A DNA stretch of 64,000 nucleotides from Flavobacteriales bacterium (GCA_020635855.1 JACJYZ010000002.1:930001-994000), one strand, 5' to 3'. Positions 1 to 8,888 are shown, counted from the stretch's first letter. Numbers and translations: made by a program. Notes: generated from the letters alone by a model not told the origin.

Positions 1-1836
1 CTGGTGGCCACTGCCCTGAAGAACAATGAAGAGGTGGTGGAAAGCCTGTTCGACCGTATCCTGGGTCGTACATCGCTTCATGATATCTACGATCCGCTCT
101 CAGGCGAACTGATCATCAATTCCGGTGATGAGATCAACGAAGAGGTATCTACCCGCATTGAAGAGTCGCCCATCGAACAGGTGGAGATCCGCTCGGTGCT
201 GACCTGCGAATCCAAAGTGGGTGTTTGTGCGAAGTGTTACGGACGTAACCTCGCCACCAGCCGCATGGTACAGAACGGAGAGGCCGTGGGTGTGATCGCC
301 GCACAGTCAATCGGTGAGCCGGGTACACAGCTTACCCTGCGTACCTTCCACGTGGGTGGTACCGCGAGTAAGATCGCTTCCGAATCACAACTGGTGGCCA
401 AGTACGACGGTATCGTTGAGATCGACGAACTGCGTGTGGTGGCACGTGCCAATGACCCCAAAACACAGGTGGTGATTGGTCGTTCCGCTGAGTTCCGCAT
501 CATCGACCCGAACACCCGCATTGTGCTTACCACAAGCAACATCCCATACGGTTCCAATCTGTATGTGAAACCGGGCGCGACCGTTGCCAAAGGCGACATG
601 ATCTGCGACTGGGATCCGTACAACGCCGTGATCATTTCTGAGTTCGACGGTGTGCTTGAGTTCGATAACATCGAAGAAGGCATCACCTTCAAGGAAGAAT
701 CGGATGAACAAACCGGTTACAAAGAGAAGGTGATCATCGAGAGCAAAGACAAAACCAAGAACCCGATGATCAAGATCCTGCCCGGCAAGAAGGGTGCGGA
801 TCCGCTGAAAACATACAACATTCCTGTGGGCGCCCACATCATGGTGAACGCCAACGACAAGGTGAAATCAGGCGAAGTACTCGTGAAGATCCCGCGTGCC
901 ACCCGCAAGTCGGGTGACATCACCGGAGGTCTGCCGCGTGTAACGGAGCTGTTTGAAGCACGTAACCCGTCCAACCCCGCGGTTGTTTCCGAGATCGACG
1001 GTATCGTATCATTCGGTAAGATCAAACGCGGTAACCGCGAGATCATCATCGAGTCGAAGACCGGCGAAGTGAAGAAGTACCTGGTGCCGCTGTCCAAGCA
1101 CATCCTGATCCAGGAGAACGACTTCGTGAAAGCGGGCGAGCCGCTTTCTGACGGCGCCATCACCCCGTCGGACATCCTGTCCATCAAAGGACCGACAAAG
1201 GTGCAGGAATACCTGGTGAATGAGGTGCAGGAAGTGTACCGTCTCCAGGGTGTGAAAATCAATGACAAACACTTCGAGGTGATCGTGCGTCAGATGATGC
1301 GCAAAGTGGAAATCATCGATCCGGGTGACACCCGCTTCCTCGAAAGACAGCTGACCAACAAAACCGAGTTCACGGAAGAGAACGACTGGATCTTCGGTAA
1401 GAAGATCGTTGTGGATGCCGGTGACTCGGATTCACTGCGTGCCGGTCAGATCATCAATGCCCGCAAGTTGCGTGATGAAAACTCCATGCTGAAGCGCAAA
1501 GACAAGAAGCTGGTGGAAGCCCGCGATGCGGTGCCCGCTACTTCCAGCTCCATCCTGCAAGGTATCACACGTGCGTCTCTGCAAACCGACAGCTGGATCT
1601 CGGCCGCGTCCTTCCAGGAAACGACCAAGGTACTCAACGAGGCTGCCGTGGCTGCGAAGATCGACTTCCTCGCCGGTCTGAAGGAGAACGTGATCGTAGG
1701 TCACAAGATCCCTGCCGGTACAGGTCTGCGCGAATACGACAAGATCATCGTAGGCTCGCAGGAAGAGTACGATACGCTGGTGGGCGACAAAGAAGGCAAG
1801 AACAAGAACATCGAAGTGGCTGAAGAAACCAAGTAA
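1..1836 (+). CDS. rpoC: DNA-directed RNA polymerase subunit beta' (C-terminal part)
   Basis: This is the last 611 codons of the largest RNA polymerase subunit, which forms much of the active-centre cleft. The reading frame is open from base 1, so the true start lies before the window. Near the left edge is the second zinc-binding cluster (CESKVGVCAKCYGR, about residues 69-82 of this fragment). It is followed by GEAVGVIAAQSIGEPGTQL and LRTFHVGG, the bridge-helix/trigger-loop region that closes on the incoming NTP. The rest is the C-terminal clamp and jaw region ending in a Lys/Glu-rich tail. The stop is two bases before the next start, so the DUF3467 gene is co-transcribed. The assignment is certain from conserved motifs; only the truncation is incomplete. 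Confidence 0.98.
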   Translation: MVATALKNNEEVVESLFDRILGRTSLHDIYDPLSGELIINSGDEINEEVSTRIEESPIEQVEIRSVLTCESKVGVCAKCYGRNLATSRMVQNGEAVGVIAAQSIGEPGTQLTLRTFHVGGTASKIASESQLVAKYDGIVEIDELRVVARANDPKTQVVIGRSAEFRIIDPNTRIVLTTSNIPYGSNLYVKPGATVAKGDMICDWDPYNAVIISEFDGVLEFDNIEEGITFKEESDEQTGYKEKVIIESKDKTKNPMIKILPGKKGADPLKTYNIPVGAHIMVNANDKVKSGEVLVKIPRATRKSGDITGGLPRVTELFEARNPSNPAVVSEIDGIVSFGKIKRGNREIIIESKTGEVKKYLVPLSKHILIQENDFVKAGEPLSDGAITPSDILSIKGPTKVQEYLVNEVQEVYRLQGVKINDKHFEVIVRQMMRKVEIIDPGDTRFLERQLTNKTEFTEENDWIFGKKIVVDAGDSDSLRAGQIINARKLRDENSMLKRKDKKLVEARDAVPATSSSILQGITRASLQTDSWISAASFQETTKVLNEAAVAAKIDFLAGLKENVIVGHKIPAGTGLREYDKIIVGSQEEYDTLVGDKEGKNKNIEVAEETK

Positions 1837-1838
1837 CC

Positions 1839-2165
1839 ATGGCTGACAACGGCAAACACGATCCGAACGAGAACCAGCTCAATATCGAGCTGTCGGAAGA
1901 GGTGGCGGAAGGAACTTATTCCAACCTGGCCATCATCACCCATTCCAACTCGGAGTTCGTGCTCGACTTCATCAAGGTGATGCCCGGCGTACCCAAAGCG
2001 CGCGTCAAGTCCCGCATCCTGTTGACCCCTCAACATGCCAAGCGTTTGCTGCGTGCCATGAAGGACAACATCGAGAAGTTCGAGTCGGTTCATGGTGAGA
2101 TCAAAGACACCGAATCCGTTCAGGGTGTGCCCATGAACTTCGGCGGTCCCACGGCCCAGGCCTGA
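1839..2165 (+). CDS. DUF3467 domain-containing protein
   Basis: A 108-residue acidic protein with the DUF3467 core: ELSEEVAEGTYSNLAIITHS, then LDFIKVMPGVPKARVKSRI and LTPQHAKRLLRAMKDN. There is no signal peptide or membrane segment, so it should be cytoplasmic. The ATG lies two bases after the rpoC stop, and this gene order is common in Bacteroidota, which suggests a role linked to transcription, but the function is unknown. The start is fixed by the short gap to rpoC. A strong hairpin terminator follows 18 bases after the stop. Confidence 0.93.
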   Translation: MADNGKHDPNENQLNIELSEEVAEGTYSNLAIITHSNSEFVLDFIKVMPGVPKARVKSRILLTPQHAKRLLRAMKDNIEKFESVHGEIKDTESVQGVPMNFGGPTAQA

Positions 2166-2182
2166 TGGTTCTTGAATGTATA

Positions 2183-2220
2183 GAAAAAAGCCCTCACGTA
2201 TTTGCGTGGGGGCTTTTTTC
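2183..2220 (+). terminator. Rho-independent terminator of rpoC operon
   Basis: A near-perfect inverted repeat: GAAAAAAGCCCTCACG, a short loop, then GCGTGGGGGCTTTTTTC. The stem has one mismatch and the right arm ends in a run of six T. It sits directly after the DUF3467 gene and would end the rpoBC transcript. The A-rich left arm would also let it work on the other strand. Confidence 0.9.
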
Positions 2221-2322
2221 TATAGTCGCAAGTCTCAAGTGGCGAGTCTCACGCCTCTGCCAAGCTTACGGGCGGGCAAGCAAGTTGGGGCAACGTAGGC
2301 ATATCGCATAACCGTTACGGCG

Positions 2323-2343
2323 ACGTTGATTGTATTCAACGAT
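2323..2343. repeat. 21-bp direct repeat, copy 1
   Basis: This 21-base sequence recurs exactly at 2974-2994. The core GTTGATTGTATTCAAC is nearly palindromic. Both copies are followed by a related tail ending in a 'agtc.aa.gtct' pattern. The copies flank about 630 bases of gene-free DNA. Confidence 0.75.
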
Positions 2344-2930
2344 AGGTAGTCTAACGTCTATTGTCTAACATCTAATATCTCATACATGCATATGGCAAAG
2401 GTTGTGCCTTCGTCGGGCGCTCCATCAGAGCGCAACATGGGTGGAAACATCATGATTCCATAAAGAAACAAAGCGTGCCGTAGGTACGCAACAAGAACAT
2501 GAAGGACACAGCAGCCGTGATTCCTGGTTGCTTGACGGACGATCGCGTTCGGCGAAGGTTGTACCTTCGTCGGACTATTTCGTAGCTTGTAGCTACAGCA
2601 AGGTTGGGGTTGTTAATTACTACAAGTCAGAGCTGCCATAGGTTGATCTTGGATGGGTGAAGTTGTATTTTGTATCTCGGGGCGCACCAATCCCCGCCCC
2701 GCTTCAAGTTAGGTAGAAATTCAACACGGAATGAACCGAATAAGCGTGGTTTCTTTCTTATGAAATAAAATGCAGTGATTTGGTTCGGATGTGTGTGGAT
2801 TGCAAACGAATCAACAGGATCAAATCGGCGTGATACACATCCCGTGGCCCATGACACGGAATCGCACCGCGCCCGCCGCCGCCCGGAACTACGGGTGCTG
2901 AATGACTAAGTGGCCCTTTCTGCTGAGGTT

Positions 2931-2953
2931 GGCACGGACTGCAAGTCTGCGCC
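2931..2953. repeat. REP-like imperfect palindrome
   Basis: GGCACGGACT and AGTCTGCGCC pair in 8 of 10 positions around a GCA loop. The short G/C-rich stem with a TGCA-type centre resembles the palindromic units associated with REP elements. No transposase lies nearby in the window, so this is a lone unit or a remnant. Confidence 0.45.
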
Positions 2954-2973
2954 AGCATAACCTGAAACTTGCT

Positions 2974-2994
2974 ACGTTGATTGTATTCAACGAT
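2974..2994. repeat. 21-bp direct repeat, copy 2
   Basis: Exact copy of the sequence at 2323-2343. It lies just downstream of the T9SS gene's stop codon at 3016, which is on the minus strand. Confidence 0.75.
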
Positions 2995-3015
2995 GAATAG
3001 TCCAAAGTCTCACAT

Positions 3016-6000
3016 CTACTTTCTCACATCCGCCAGCTTATGCATCACCATCCTTCGTGTGATCACCCGGTCGCCCAGGATGATGGACGCGGTGTAATAA
3101 CCTGCCGGTAATGCAGAGAGGTCAATCGGCTGCCGGGTGACGAATGCCTGATCGTATACCTGCCGCCCGGTGACATCATACACACGTAGCCGGCCGGTTT
3201 CGGGTAGTCCGGATCCGTTGGAAATAACGATCCGGCCATCGGAGGGTACAGGGTACAGTTGTACATCTTCCCCCTCCGGGAGATCACTTTTTACCGTAGA
3301 TGTGACGGTCACGAGTTCCAGCCAGGTTTTATGCAGCTTGAATTCGAGGTTGTTCAGGTCTGAAGTTTTCAGGTCTACAACAGGTGGGTTGTCATTGGGT
3401 ATGCGCCAGCGATCGGCCCAGATGACGTAGGTGTCTGTTACCAGGTTGCCAAAACTGAAATGCCCATTGGCATCGGTGATCTGGTACCCGATCTTTTTGT
3501 TGTTTTTGTCTTTCAGGATCAGCGCCAGGCCGGCAACCGGTGTAGGCGTGGTTGCATGCTTGTTTGTACCCTCGGTCACATAGCCGCCGATCCTTTTCGA
3601 TCCTCCAGGGTTTTTGCCGTGAATGGTGTAATAGGAGATGTTGCGTGGGGTACAGCCTGTGGTGAAGATGTCGGATGAATTTCCGATAACCAGGGTTGTG
3701 TCGTCATAGTAGGTGGGCATTTCCAGCGGGTAACGCGCAGAATCCGGAAAGGCCCTGAACCATACTTGCGTAAAGGGCGGCAGCGGAATCCTGTATTTAC
3801 CCAGGCTGTCGGTAACCGTAGAGTCGAGCTTATATACGTTGGTGTCGGAGTCCATGATGAACAGATCTATGTTCGAATACATCAGCGGTTTCCCGTCACT
3901 GGTCCATATCGTTCCATAGATGTAGGATGGAATCTGATCCACCAAAATGGAATCGCTGGTGGCGCATCCGTTGGAATCCGTCGCATTTACAATGTAGAGA
4001 TTCTTGTCATGCACGGTGTAAATGGCTTGCGTGGTGGCGCCGGTAGACCAAAGGTAGCTGGTGTAACCGGGGCCTGCATCCAGCAGGATGCTGTCTGCAA
4101 GGCAGATGGTGGTGTCGGGTCCCAGTTCGGGTCCGGACGATTTCATGACCATCGTGTCTCTGTACGCGCATCCGACGGCATTGGTGACCATCACCGAGTA
4201 AGAGCCCAACGCCTGGATGGTTTCGGTTTGGGTGGTGCTACCGGTGGACCACGTGTAAGAGGTATACCCCGGACCGGCATCCAGGATCACCGGGTTGATG
4301 TTGTCCGGACAGACCTTTATGTCATCGCCCAGATCGAGTGTGTCCGGGTAGCCTCCGACCATTACTGAGTCGATGAGCATACATGAGCCCCCCAAATCGG
4401 TGACGGTGACCGTATTGATGCCGGCCTCCGCCTGGGCATGTTTGGTTGTGGCTCCGTTGGACCATTGGTAGTGGAAAGGACCGAATCCGCCCGTTACATT
4501 CGCATTCACCGATCCTCGGAAAGTGCCGCAGCTGTCGGGAGTGGAGGTTAACTGGAGAGTTGGACAGCGGTCCACACATCCGCTGCCATTGGTGTTCAGG
4601 CGGATCATGGGCTGTTCATTGATAAAGTACCAACTGCTGTTGTTATAGACAAATACGGTTGAATCTGCCGCCTTTGCTTCATCTTTTCCAAAGTAGACAT
4701 TGTATCCCTTGTCCACCCCTTTTATCTGGATGGATGCCAGGTAGGAAGTGTCTTTCATCAGCCTGGCAGCCGACATGAAGGGCAAGGTCAGCCATTTGTT
4801 CAGTTCAAGGCTGGTCAGGTCATGCACCGCAGATGATGCGATTGGGACGGGTGCTACGTGGGCGGGAGAACCGGTGAATGGGTAGAGGTGCATGATCAGC
4901 GTGATCCCGGAAGGGCTTGATGACCCTGAAATGAAAACCGAGATGGAAGTGGCGGTGTCAGCAACGACAGGCGTAAACACCGAGGCGATTTGGGCGTTGT
5001 CATGCGTGCAACAGGTGAAGTCTTTGGGCGCTACTTTCCCGTAAGGTACGCCATGGTCCTTTGCGTATACCGAATCCGTCAGGGTATAGTTCAGGGTATC
5101 GGCGTTGTTCTCGGGTACCTCATCGGTTTCGTTCTGTGAAACAGCGAAAAGGATTTTATAATCACCCATTTCTATGCAGTTGCCCGTTGTGCTGATGGGA
5201 TAAGCTACGGCAAGCGGAAGGGTGTCATAGGTCAGGTATGGGATGGTCACAGGCGACGTGCTCTCATTGTATACAACGCTTCCCGAATCCTTCTTCACCT
5301 GAACGTTCAGGATGGCGCCCGTTTGCGTCTTGTTGCCGTAGTTGTATACGTGGCCGCTGAAATTCATGGCGTATCCTGCAGCCTGTTGCATGGGGATATG
5401 GGTGTAGATGTTGTCGCTGCCGTTGATGTTGAACTTGCCTTCCAGCAGTCTCAGGTCGTCATGGGGCGCTTCGGTGATGGCAATGTCATCCATGCACCAG
5501 TAGTAATGTGCCGCTCCGTATTGATGGAACCGGAAGAATACTTTGGGCTGATTGGCCGCCACCGCTGTAATGTTGATGCTTTTGTAAACGGGGATGGAAG
5601 ATGCGACATTGGCACCAATGCCATCGGTTACGTCAAACTCCGTCCAGTTGATGCTGTCGTTGGAAACAAACACGCTCAGGTGCGAGTAGATGCTGCTGCA
5701 GCAATAGCGGAAGGCTTGCTGGAAGTTCAATTGCAGCGAGGTGTACCCGGAAAGGTCAATGGCCGGCGTTTGGATGAATGCATCCATAAAGGTGCCTGAA
5801 ATCGTGTTGGTGCAACTTGCGTCGGAATTGTATTTGTCGCCGAACAGCAACATGAAACCATTGTCGGATGTGCTGCTTTGAAAGGTGATGTTGGTATACG
5901 TGCAGTGAACAACCGGGTCAGTGGTATATTTCCATTTGAAATCGTTTGCGGTGAGGTCAACGGATTTCCACCCGGCGGGCAATCCGCCGGCAAAATCTTC

Positions 6001-6186
6001 GGACCATATCGTGTCCCCGGTTGCATCGGGCGAAGCAATCGGTTCGTTGCCATTCCGAACCGGTTGGGCTTCCGGAGTGAAAGAGGGGTACGTCCGTCCG
6101 GACGTAATGGGTGAGTTGTTCTGGGCGAACAATGCAGAACAGGCGAGAAGGGTCAGGAACAGAGCGAAGGTTGTTTTGTTCATCAC
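3016..6186 (-). CDS. Large secreted T9SS (type A) adhesin-like protein
   Basis: A 1056-residue secreted, probably surface-attached protein. Residues 1-22 form a signal peptide ending in LFAQ. Residues 58-240 look like a MAM/choice-of-anchor jelly roll (starts DTIWSEDFAGGLPAGW). About 255-370 is CARDB-like, and 385-545 a second beta-sandwich region. Residues 560-760 hold SprB/PKD-like repeats with the recurring phrase LDAGPGYTSYTWSTG. Two carboxypeptidase-regulatory-like folds follow (about 780-860 and 880-960). The last 70 residues are a type A T9SS sorting domain (VQLYPVPSDGRIVISNG). The likely role is adhesion; no catalytic site is seen. Its upstream region carries a -7-like box (6257-6265) and paired direct repeats (6299-6327), both shared with the T9SS gene at 13577-14887. 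Confidence 0.9.
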   Translation of the reverse strand: MMNKTTFALFLTLLACSALFAQNNSPITSGRTYPSFTPEAQPVRNGNEPIASPDATGDTIWSEDFAGGLPAGWKSVDLTANDFKWKYTTDPVVHCTYTNITFQSSTSDNGFMLLFGDKYNSDASCTNTISGTFMDAFIQTPAIDLSGYTSLQLNFQQAFRYCCSSIYSHLSVFVSNDSINWTEFDVTDGIGANVASSIPVYKSINITAVAANQPKVFFRFHQYGAAHYYWCMDDIAITEAPHDDLRLLEGKFNINGSDNIYTHIPMQQAAGYAMNFSGHVYNYGNKTQTGAILNVQVKKDSGSVVYNESTSPVTIPYLTYDTLPLAVAYPISTTGNCIEMGDYKILFAVSQNETDEVPENNADTLNYTLTDSVYAKDHGVPYGKVAPKDFTCCTHDNAQIASVFTPVVADTATSISVFISGSSSPSGITLIMHLYPFTGSPAHVAPVPIASSAVHDLTSLELNKWLTLPFMSAARLMKDTSYLASIQIKGVDKGYNVYFGKDEAKAADSTVFVYNNSSWYFINEQPMIRLNTNGSGCVDRCPTLQLTSTPDSCGTFRGSVNANVTGGFGPFHYQWSNGATTKHAQAEAGINTVTVTDLGGSCMLIDSVMVGGYPDTLDLGDDIKVCPDNINPVILDAGPGYTSYTWSTGSTTQTETIQALGSYSVMVTNAVGCAYRDTMVMKSSGPELGPDTTICLADSILLDAGPGYTSYLWSTGATTQAIYTVHDKNLYIVNATDSNGCATSDSILVDQIPSYIYGTIWTSDGKPLMYSNIDLFIMDSDTNVYKLDSTVTDSLGKYRIPLPPFTQVWFRAFPDSARYPLEMPTYYDDTTLVIGNSSDIFTTGCTPRNISYYTIHGKNPGGSKRIGGYVTEGTNKHATTPTPVAGLALILKDKNNKKIGYQITDANGHFSFGNLVTDTYVIWADRWRIPNDNPPVVDLKTSDLNNLEFKLHKTWLELVTVTSTVKSDLPEGEDVQLYPVPSDGRIVISNGSGLPETGRLRVYDVTGRQVYDQAFVTRQPIDLSALPAGYYTASIILGDRVITRRMVMHKLADVRK

Positions 6187-6256
6187 AGGGATATTTTAAA
6201 AAGGGTGCGGATGTGAAAATCGCCGGAAGCTTTTCCAGGCACACACCGCATCCTTG

Positions 6257-6265
6257 TAAATGTAA
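6257..6265 (-). promoter_or_regulatory. -7-like promoter box for the T9SS adhesin gene
   Basis: On the minus strand this reads TTACATTTA, close to the Bacteroidota -7 consensus TAnnTTTG. It lies 70 bases upstream of the ATG at 6186 and exactly 33 bases from the paired repeat at 6299-6327. The same TTACnTTTA box with the same 33-base gap occurs at 14998-15006. Confidence 0.5.
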
Positions 6266-6298
6266 GCGTGAAATGTCAGGTGTTCGCACACAACTTAG

Positions 6299-6327
6299 TA
6301 TCCGGTAGGGATGAATATGTATTCGGT
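6299..6327. promoter_or_regulatory. Paired direct-repeat operator, copy 1
   Basis: Two direct repeats, TATCCGGT (6299) and TATTCGGT (6320), start 21 bases apart, two helical turns. The arrangement resembles LytTR-type response-regulator sites. A matching pair, with similar sequence between the repeats and identical distance to a -7-like box, lies at 15040-15068. An activator of T9SS genes is inferred from position; the regulator is unknown. Confidence 0.55.
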
Positions 6328-6449
6328 CGGTTGGCTTGCCAGGGGAGGGTGAAAGAGCAGATGGCGGTTCACCGGTGCATATGTGAATGATAAACACTCA
6401 TCAGCAACCGTGGTCCTCGCTGAAAACGGGTGCTATTATCTTACATATC

Positions 6450-6480
6450 TTGTGTCAGATTAAATATTACATTACATTTG
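6450..6480 (+). promoter_or_regulatory. Bacteroidota-type promoter for the 6485-8799 operon
   Basis: TTG at 6450-6452 and a perfect TACATTTG at 6473-6480 are separated by 20 bases, matching the Bacteroidota sigma-A pattern. Transcription should begin about 4 bases after the last G, so the mRNA would have almost no leader before the ATG at 6485. Confidence 0.6.
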
Positions 6481-6484
6481 GTGC

Positions 6485-8173
6485 ATGTCGTACCGATTGA
6501 TACTTCTTCTTCTGGCGAGCTTGATGCTGGTGGGTATGGCTGTGGCACAACCGTCACAAGGTGTAGCCACAGAAATGCCAGAGGTGTCACTGCCCGGTAT
6601 CTGGGTCGGCGATGGGCATATTCCGGATGTACCAGAACTTACCGACACCATTGATAATGGCAAGGAAAGCTCTGAACACAAACGGATGATGTGGTTGAAT
6701 AAGTTCGGACATATGGCCACAAATTCCATCTATGCAGATGCATTTTGGGCCTTGAGTTCGTATGGCAGTATCTACAGTTTATGTTATGATGGAAGGATAC
6801 CACTGAGCGTTTTTACCAGCCTGTCTCTTCAGGCAGGAGTGGGTACTACCGTGGCTGATATCAACGGTACGGAGAAATCCTTGATAATCTTATATCCGGA
6901 AGTCAACCTGATGTTGGGAACCGGCAGGGGACATTTTACAACCGGTATGGGATTATTTGTTTCGCCTTTTTTTTCCTTGACTTCGCCTTTTGCCAAGCTG
7001 GGATACCGGTACCAACCATGGGAAGGAGGAACCGTTTTCTTTTTCAATGTGGCACCGTTTATACAACGTGTGGAGGAGTCGTATCCTTCCTATTACGGTC
7101 CTGTTATCAAAGTGACACATCCTGTTCAGCTTGCTGCCAATGCAGGGTTCGGGTTTGCGTTGGAACGTTCACGGGCAAAGCTGACAAAGATAGATGCAGA
7201 GTTGGATGCCTACCGGAAAAACCACGAGCTTCCTGAATCTTCTGTAATGTCTTTGGATTCGCTGGACCAATGGAATCCCGACTCCCTGGCATCCGGCCAT
7301 ATTTTCCAGAGTACAACTTATACGTTGGAAGATAATCCGGCTTACACCGGTTATGCGTGTTCCCGGTTGTCGGTTGGCTTCGATGCTTCCCGAGACAGGC
7401 CGGACTTTCTGAACCATGCGACCACCGCCGACAGCGAAAGAGGATCGTTTGCTTTCAGCGCCAGGGCGGAGGTAAACCTGGGCCGCTCAAAGAAAAACAG
7501 CCTGGGATATGCTGAACAACGGGTGTATGACGAGGCCGGATGCTGGTTGCAGCAGCGTATGATCTCATATGCCCATGCATTGCACCTGCGCGGATATCAA
7601 TACATGAGATTAGGAGCGGCGTTTCAACAGAGAACCACCCTGTTAAACTGGGATGCTACTACGTTTTATGATCAGATTAATCCCGATCTCGGGTTCATTT
7701 ACCCAACCCAGCAAAGGGCTCCCAAGGATGACAGGGAAACCCATTACAACCTCCACGCAGGTGTGTTTTATTCGGGAAAGCACCATGAAGTGGGATTGGC
7801 GTTCAGGGATGTATTCGAATCCAGGCATGGCATGTTTGGTAACACTACCCAATTTCCAGTGAGAGAATGGGTGCTGAATGCCTACGCCGCTTACCATTTT
7901 GCATGGCACGACAAATGGATCGCATCACCATCATTTGAAGCTCAGTTCGGTCCTTACCGATTGCTCAGACCGCAGGTGTCTGTTTCGTACGCCGGTAAGT
8001 ACTACGGGGTGGTGGGGCTGCGGAACAGGAATTTTTTAGATGTATCCGTTGGCGGTTCCCCGTTGGAAGGATTGCGTGTGGGTGCGGGATTAACATTCCC
8101 TGTTAAAACATGGCTTAGGGCCGCAGGCAATGTGAGCATGCTTCGGGTAACAGCCAGGTATCAGATCAAATGA
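6485..8173 (+). CDS. Outer-membrane protein of unknown function
   Basis: A 562-residue protein with a clear signal peptide (LILLLLASLMLVGMAVAQ) starting at the ATG at 6485. The mature part is rich in alternating aromatic/hydrophobic strands with Tyr, Phe and Gly, as expected of a beta-barrel (for example LGYRYQPWEGGTVFFFN and HAGVFYSGKHHEVGLAF), and ends in a strand with a basic residue. No family was recognised. The stop overlaps the start of the next gene by four bases (ATGA), so this barrel candidate and the type-B sorted protein behind it are translated together. In Bacteroidota such sorted proteins are often paired with a membrane partner; that partnership is inferred here. Confidence 0.75.
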   Translation: MSYRLILLLLASLMLVGMAVAQPSQGVATEMPEVSLPGIWVGDGHIPDVPELTDTIDNGKESSEHKRMMWLNKFGHMATNSIYADAFWALSSYGSIYSLCYDGRIPLSVFTSLSLQAGVGTTVADINGTEKSLIILYPEVNLMLGTGRGHFTTGMGLFVSPFFSLTSPFAKLGYRYQPWEGGTVFFFNVAPFIQRVEESYPSYYGPVIKVTHPVQLAANAGFGFALERSRAKLTKIDAELDAYRKNHELPESSVMSLDSLDQWNPDSLASGHIFQSTTYTLEDNPAYTGYACSRLSVGFDASRDRPDFLNHATTADSERGSFAFSARAEVNLGRSKKNSLGYAEQRVYDEAGCWLQQRMISYAHALHLRGYQYMRLGAAFQQRTTLLNWDATTFYDQINPDLGFIYPTQQRAPKDDRETHYNLHAGVFYSGKHHEVGLAFRDVFESRHGMFGNTTQFPVREWVLNAYAAYHFAWHDKWIASPSFEAQFGPYRLLRPQVSVSYAGKYYGVVGLRNRNFLDVSVGGSPLEGLRVGAGLTFPVKTWLRAAGNVSMLRVTARYQIK

Positions 8174-8799
8174 AAAAACATATTGCCATAGGGTTCGGAG
8201 GCTTCATCCTTTTGATGATGTTTGTAGGCTGTTCAAAGAAAGATATTGAACATGTTGTTTACCAGGAGGATTGGGAAAATAAAAAAGTTGAGGTTGAATT
8301 GTACAGCGGACAGGAGTTTTGCATGTATCCATACGAATCCATCACATTGGATGCCTCCCAACTGAATATTCCCAATGCCCGATATATTTGGATGCCATGG
8401 GCGGACACGGCTTCATCCATTACCCTTAGTAAGGAAGTGGAGCTTTTCCTGCAAATATGTGATACGGTAAAAGGTACGTGTGATAGTTACCTTTTGATGA
8501 ATGTAAGAGCGTGTTTGCCTGCGTTGTATGTGCCCAGTGCATTCACCCCGAATGGGGACGGTATAAATGACTACTGGGGTGTGTCCGCAGTCAATATTCA
8601 GATAAAGGATTGCAACGTCTATGATTGGAATGGCTGCCTGGTATACAGTTATGGTTATGAGTTATGGTGGAGGGGCTGGGATGGTTTGCTGCCTTCGGGC
8701 AAAAAAGCGCGTCCCGGGAAATACAACTACCTCATCCGGTACGATACCGAAAAGGAAGAGAACCTGGTTCGCACCGGAACGCTTCAGCTGATCTATTGA
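8170..8799 (+). CDS. Lipoprotein-like protein with gliding-motility C-terminal (T9SS type B) domain
   Basis: 209 residues. The N-terminus is a lipoprotein-type signal with lipobox FVGC at about residues 17-20. The C-terminal 90 residues form the CHU_C/gliding-motility-associated sorting domain: VPSAFTPNGDGINDYW, then VYDWNGCLVYS, WRGWDG and GKYNYLIRYD. That predicts T9SS export, although the lipobox would anchor the protein to a membrane, an unusual combination. The middle is only about 85 residues and has no known fold. Translationally coupled to the upstream barrel-like protein by an ATGA overlap. Function unknown; surface partner of the barrel is a reasonable inference. Confidence 0.85.
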   Translation: MKKHIAIGFGGFILLMMFVGCSKKDIEHVVYQEDWENKKVEVELYSGQEFCMYPYESITLDASQLNIPNARYIWMPWADTASSITLSKEVELFLQICDTVKGTCDSYLLMNVRACLPALYVPSAFTPNGDGINDYWGVSAVNIQIKDCNVYDWNGCLVYSYGYELWWRGWDGLLPSGKKARPGKYNYLIRYDTEKEENLVRTGTLQLIY

Positions 8800-8835
8800 G
8801 GTTGTTGCGGACGGCAAGTCTTTTGGTGGTAAGTT

Positions 8836-8888
8836 ACTCCCTTCGGTCGTGTAAATGGTCAGAAGCTCCCTGCGGTCGCGTCAATGGA
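8836..8888. repeat. Dispersed intergenic repeat, copy A
   Basis: Contains CTCCCTTCGGTCGTGTAAAT followed by CTCCCTGCGGTCGCGTCAAT. Related sequence occurs inverted at 22050-22119 and in the same sense at 48961-49039, always between genes and next to CCATTGAC-like tails. Confidence 0.65.

Larger units (their letters stand above)
2166..3015. other. Gene-free, repeat-rich intergenic region
   Basis: About 850 bases without a convincing gene. It holds the terminator at 2183-2220, two copies of a 21-base direct repeat (2323-2343 and 2974-2994), two imperfect palindromes of the GGTTGTNCCTTCG type (about 2395-2420 and 2553-2578) and a REP-like palindrome at 2931-2953. Short minus-strand open frames (2627-2857, 2758-2958) have no family features and unlike composition, so they are not called. 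The stretch looks like decayed mobile or repetitive DNA. Confidence 0.6.
6187..6484. other. Divergent intergenic regulatory region
   Basis: 298 bases between two divergent genes. It holds the -7-like box and direct-repeat operator for the minus-strand adhesin, and a TTG/TACATTTG promoter directly before the plus-strand gene at 6485. No small gene or RNA was recognised. Confidence 0.7.

Noticed and set aside
2627..2857. Short minus-strand frame in the intergenic block
   Set aside because: No promoter, no family, and it lies among repeats.
2931..2953. Possible tRNA fragment in the palindrome region
   Set aside because: No acceptor stem or T-loop can be drawn around it.
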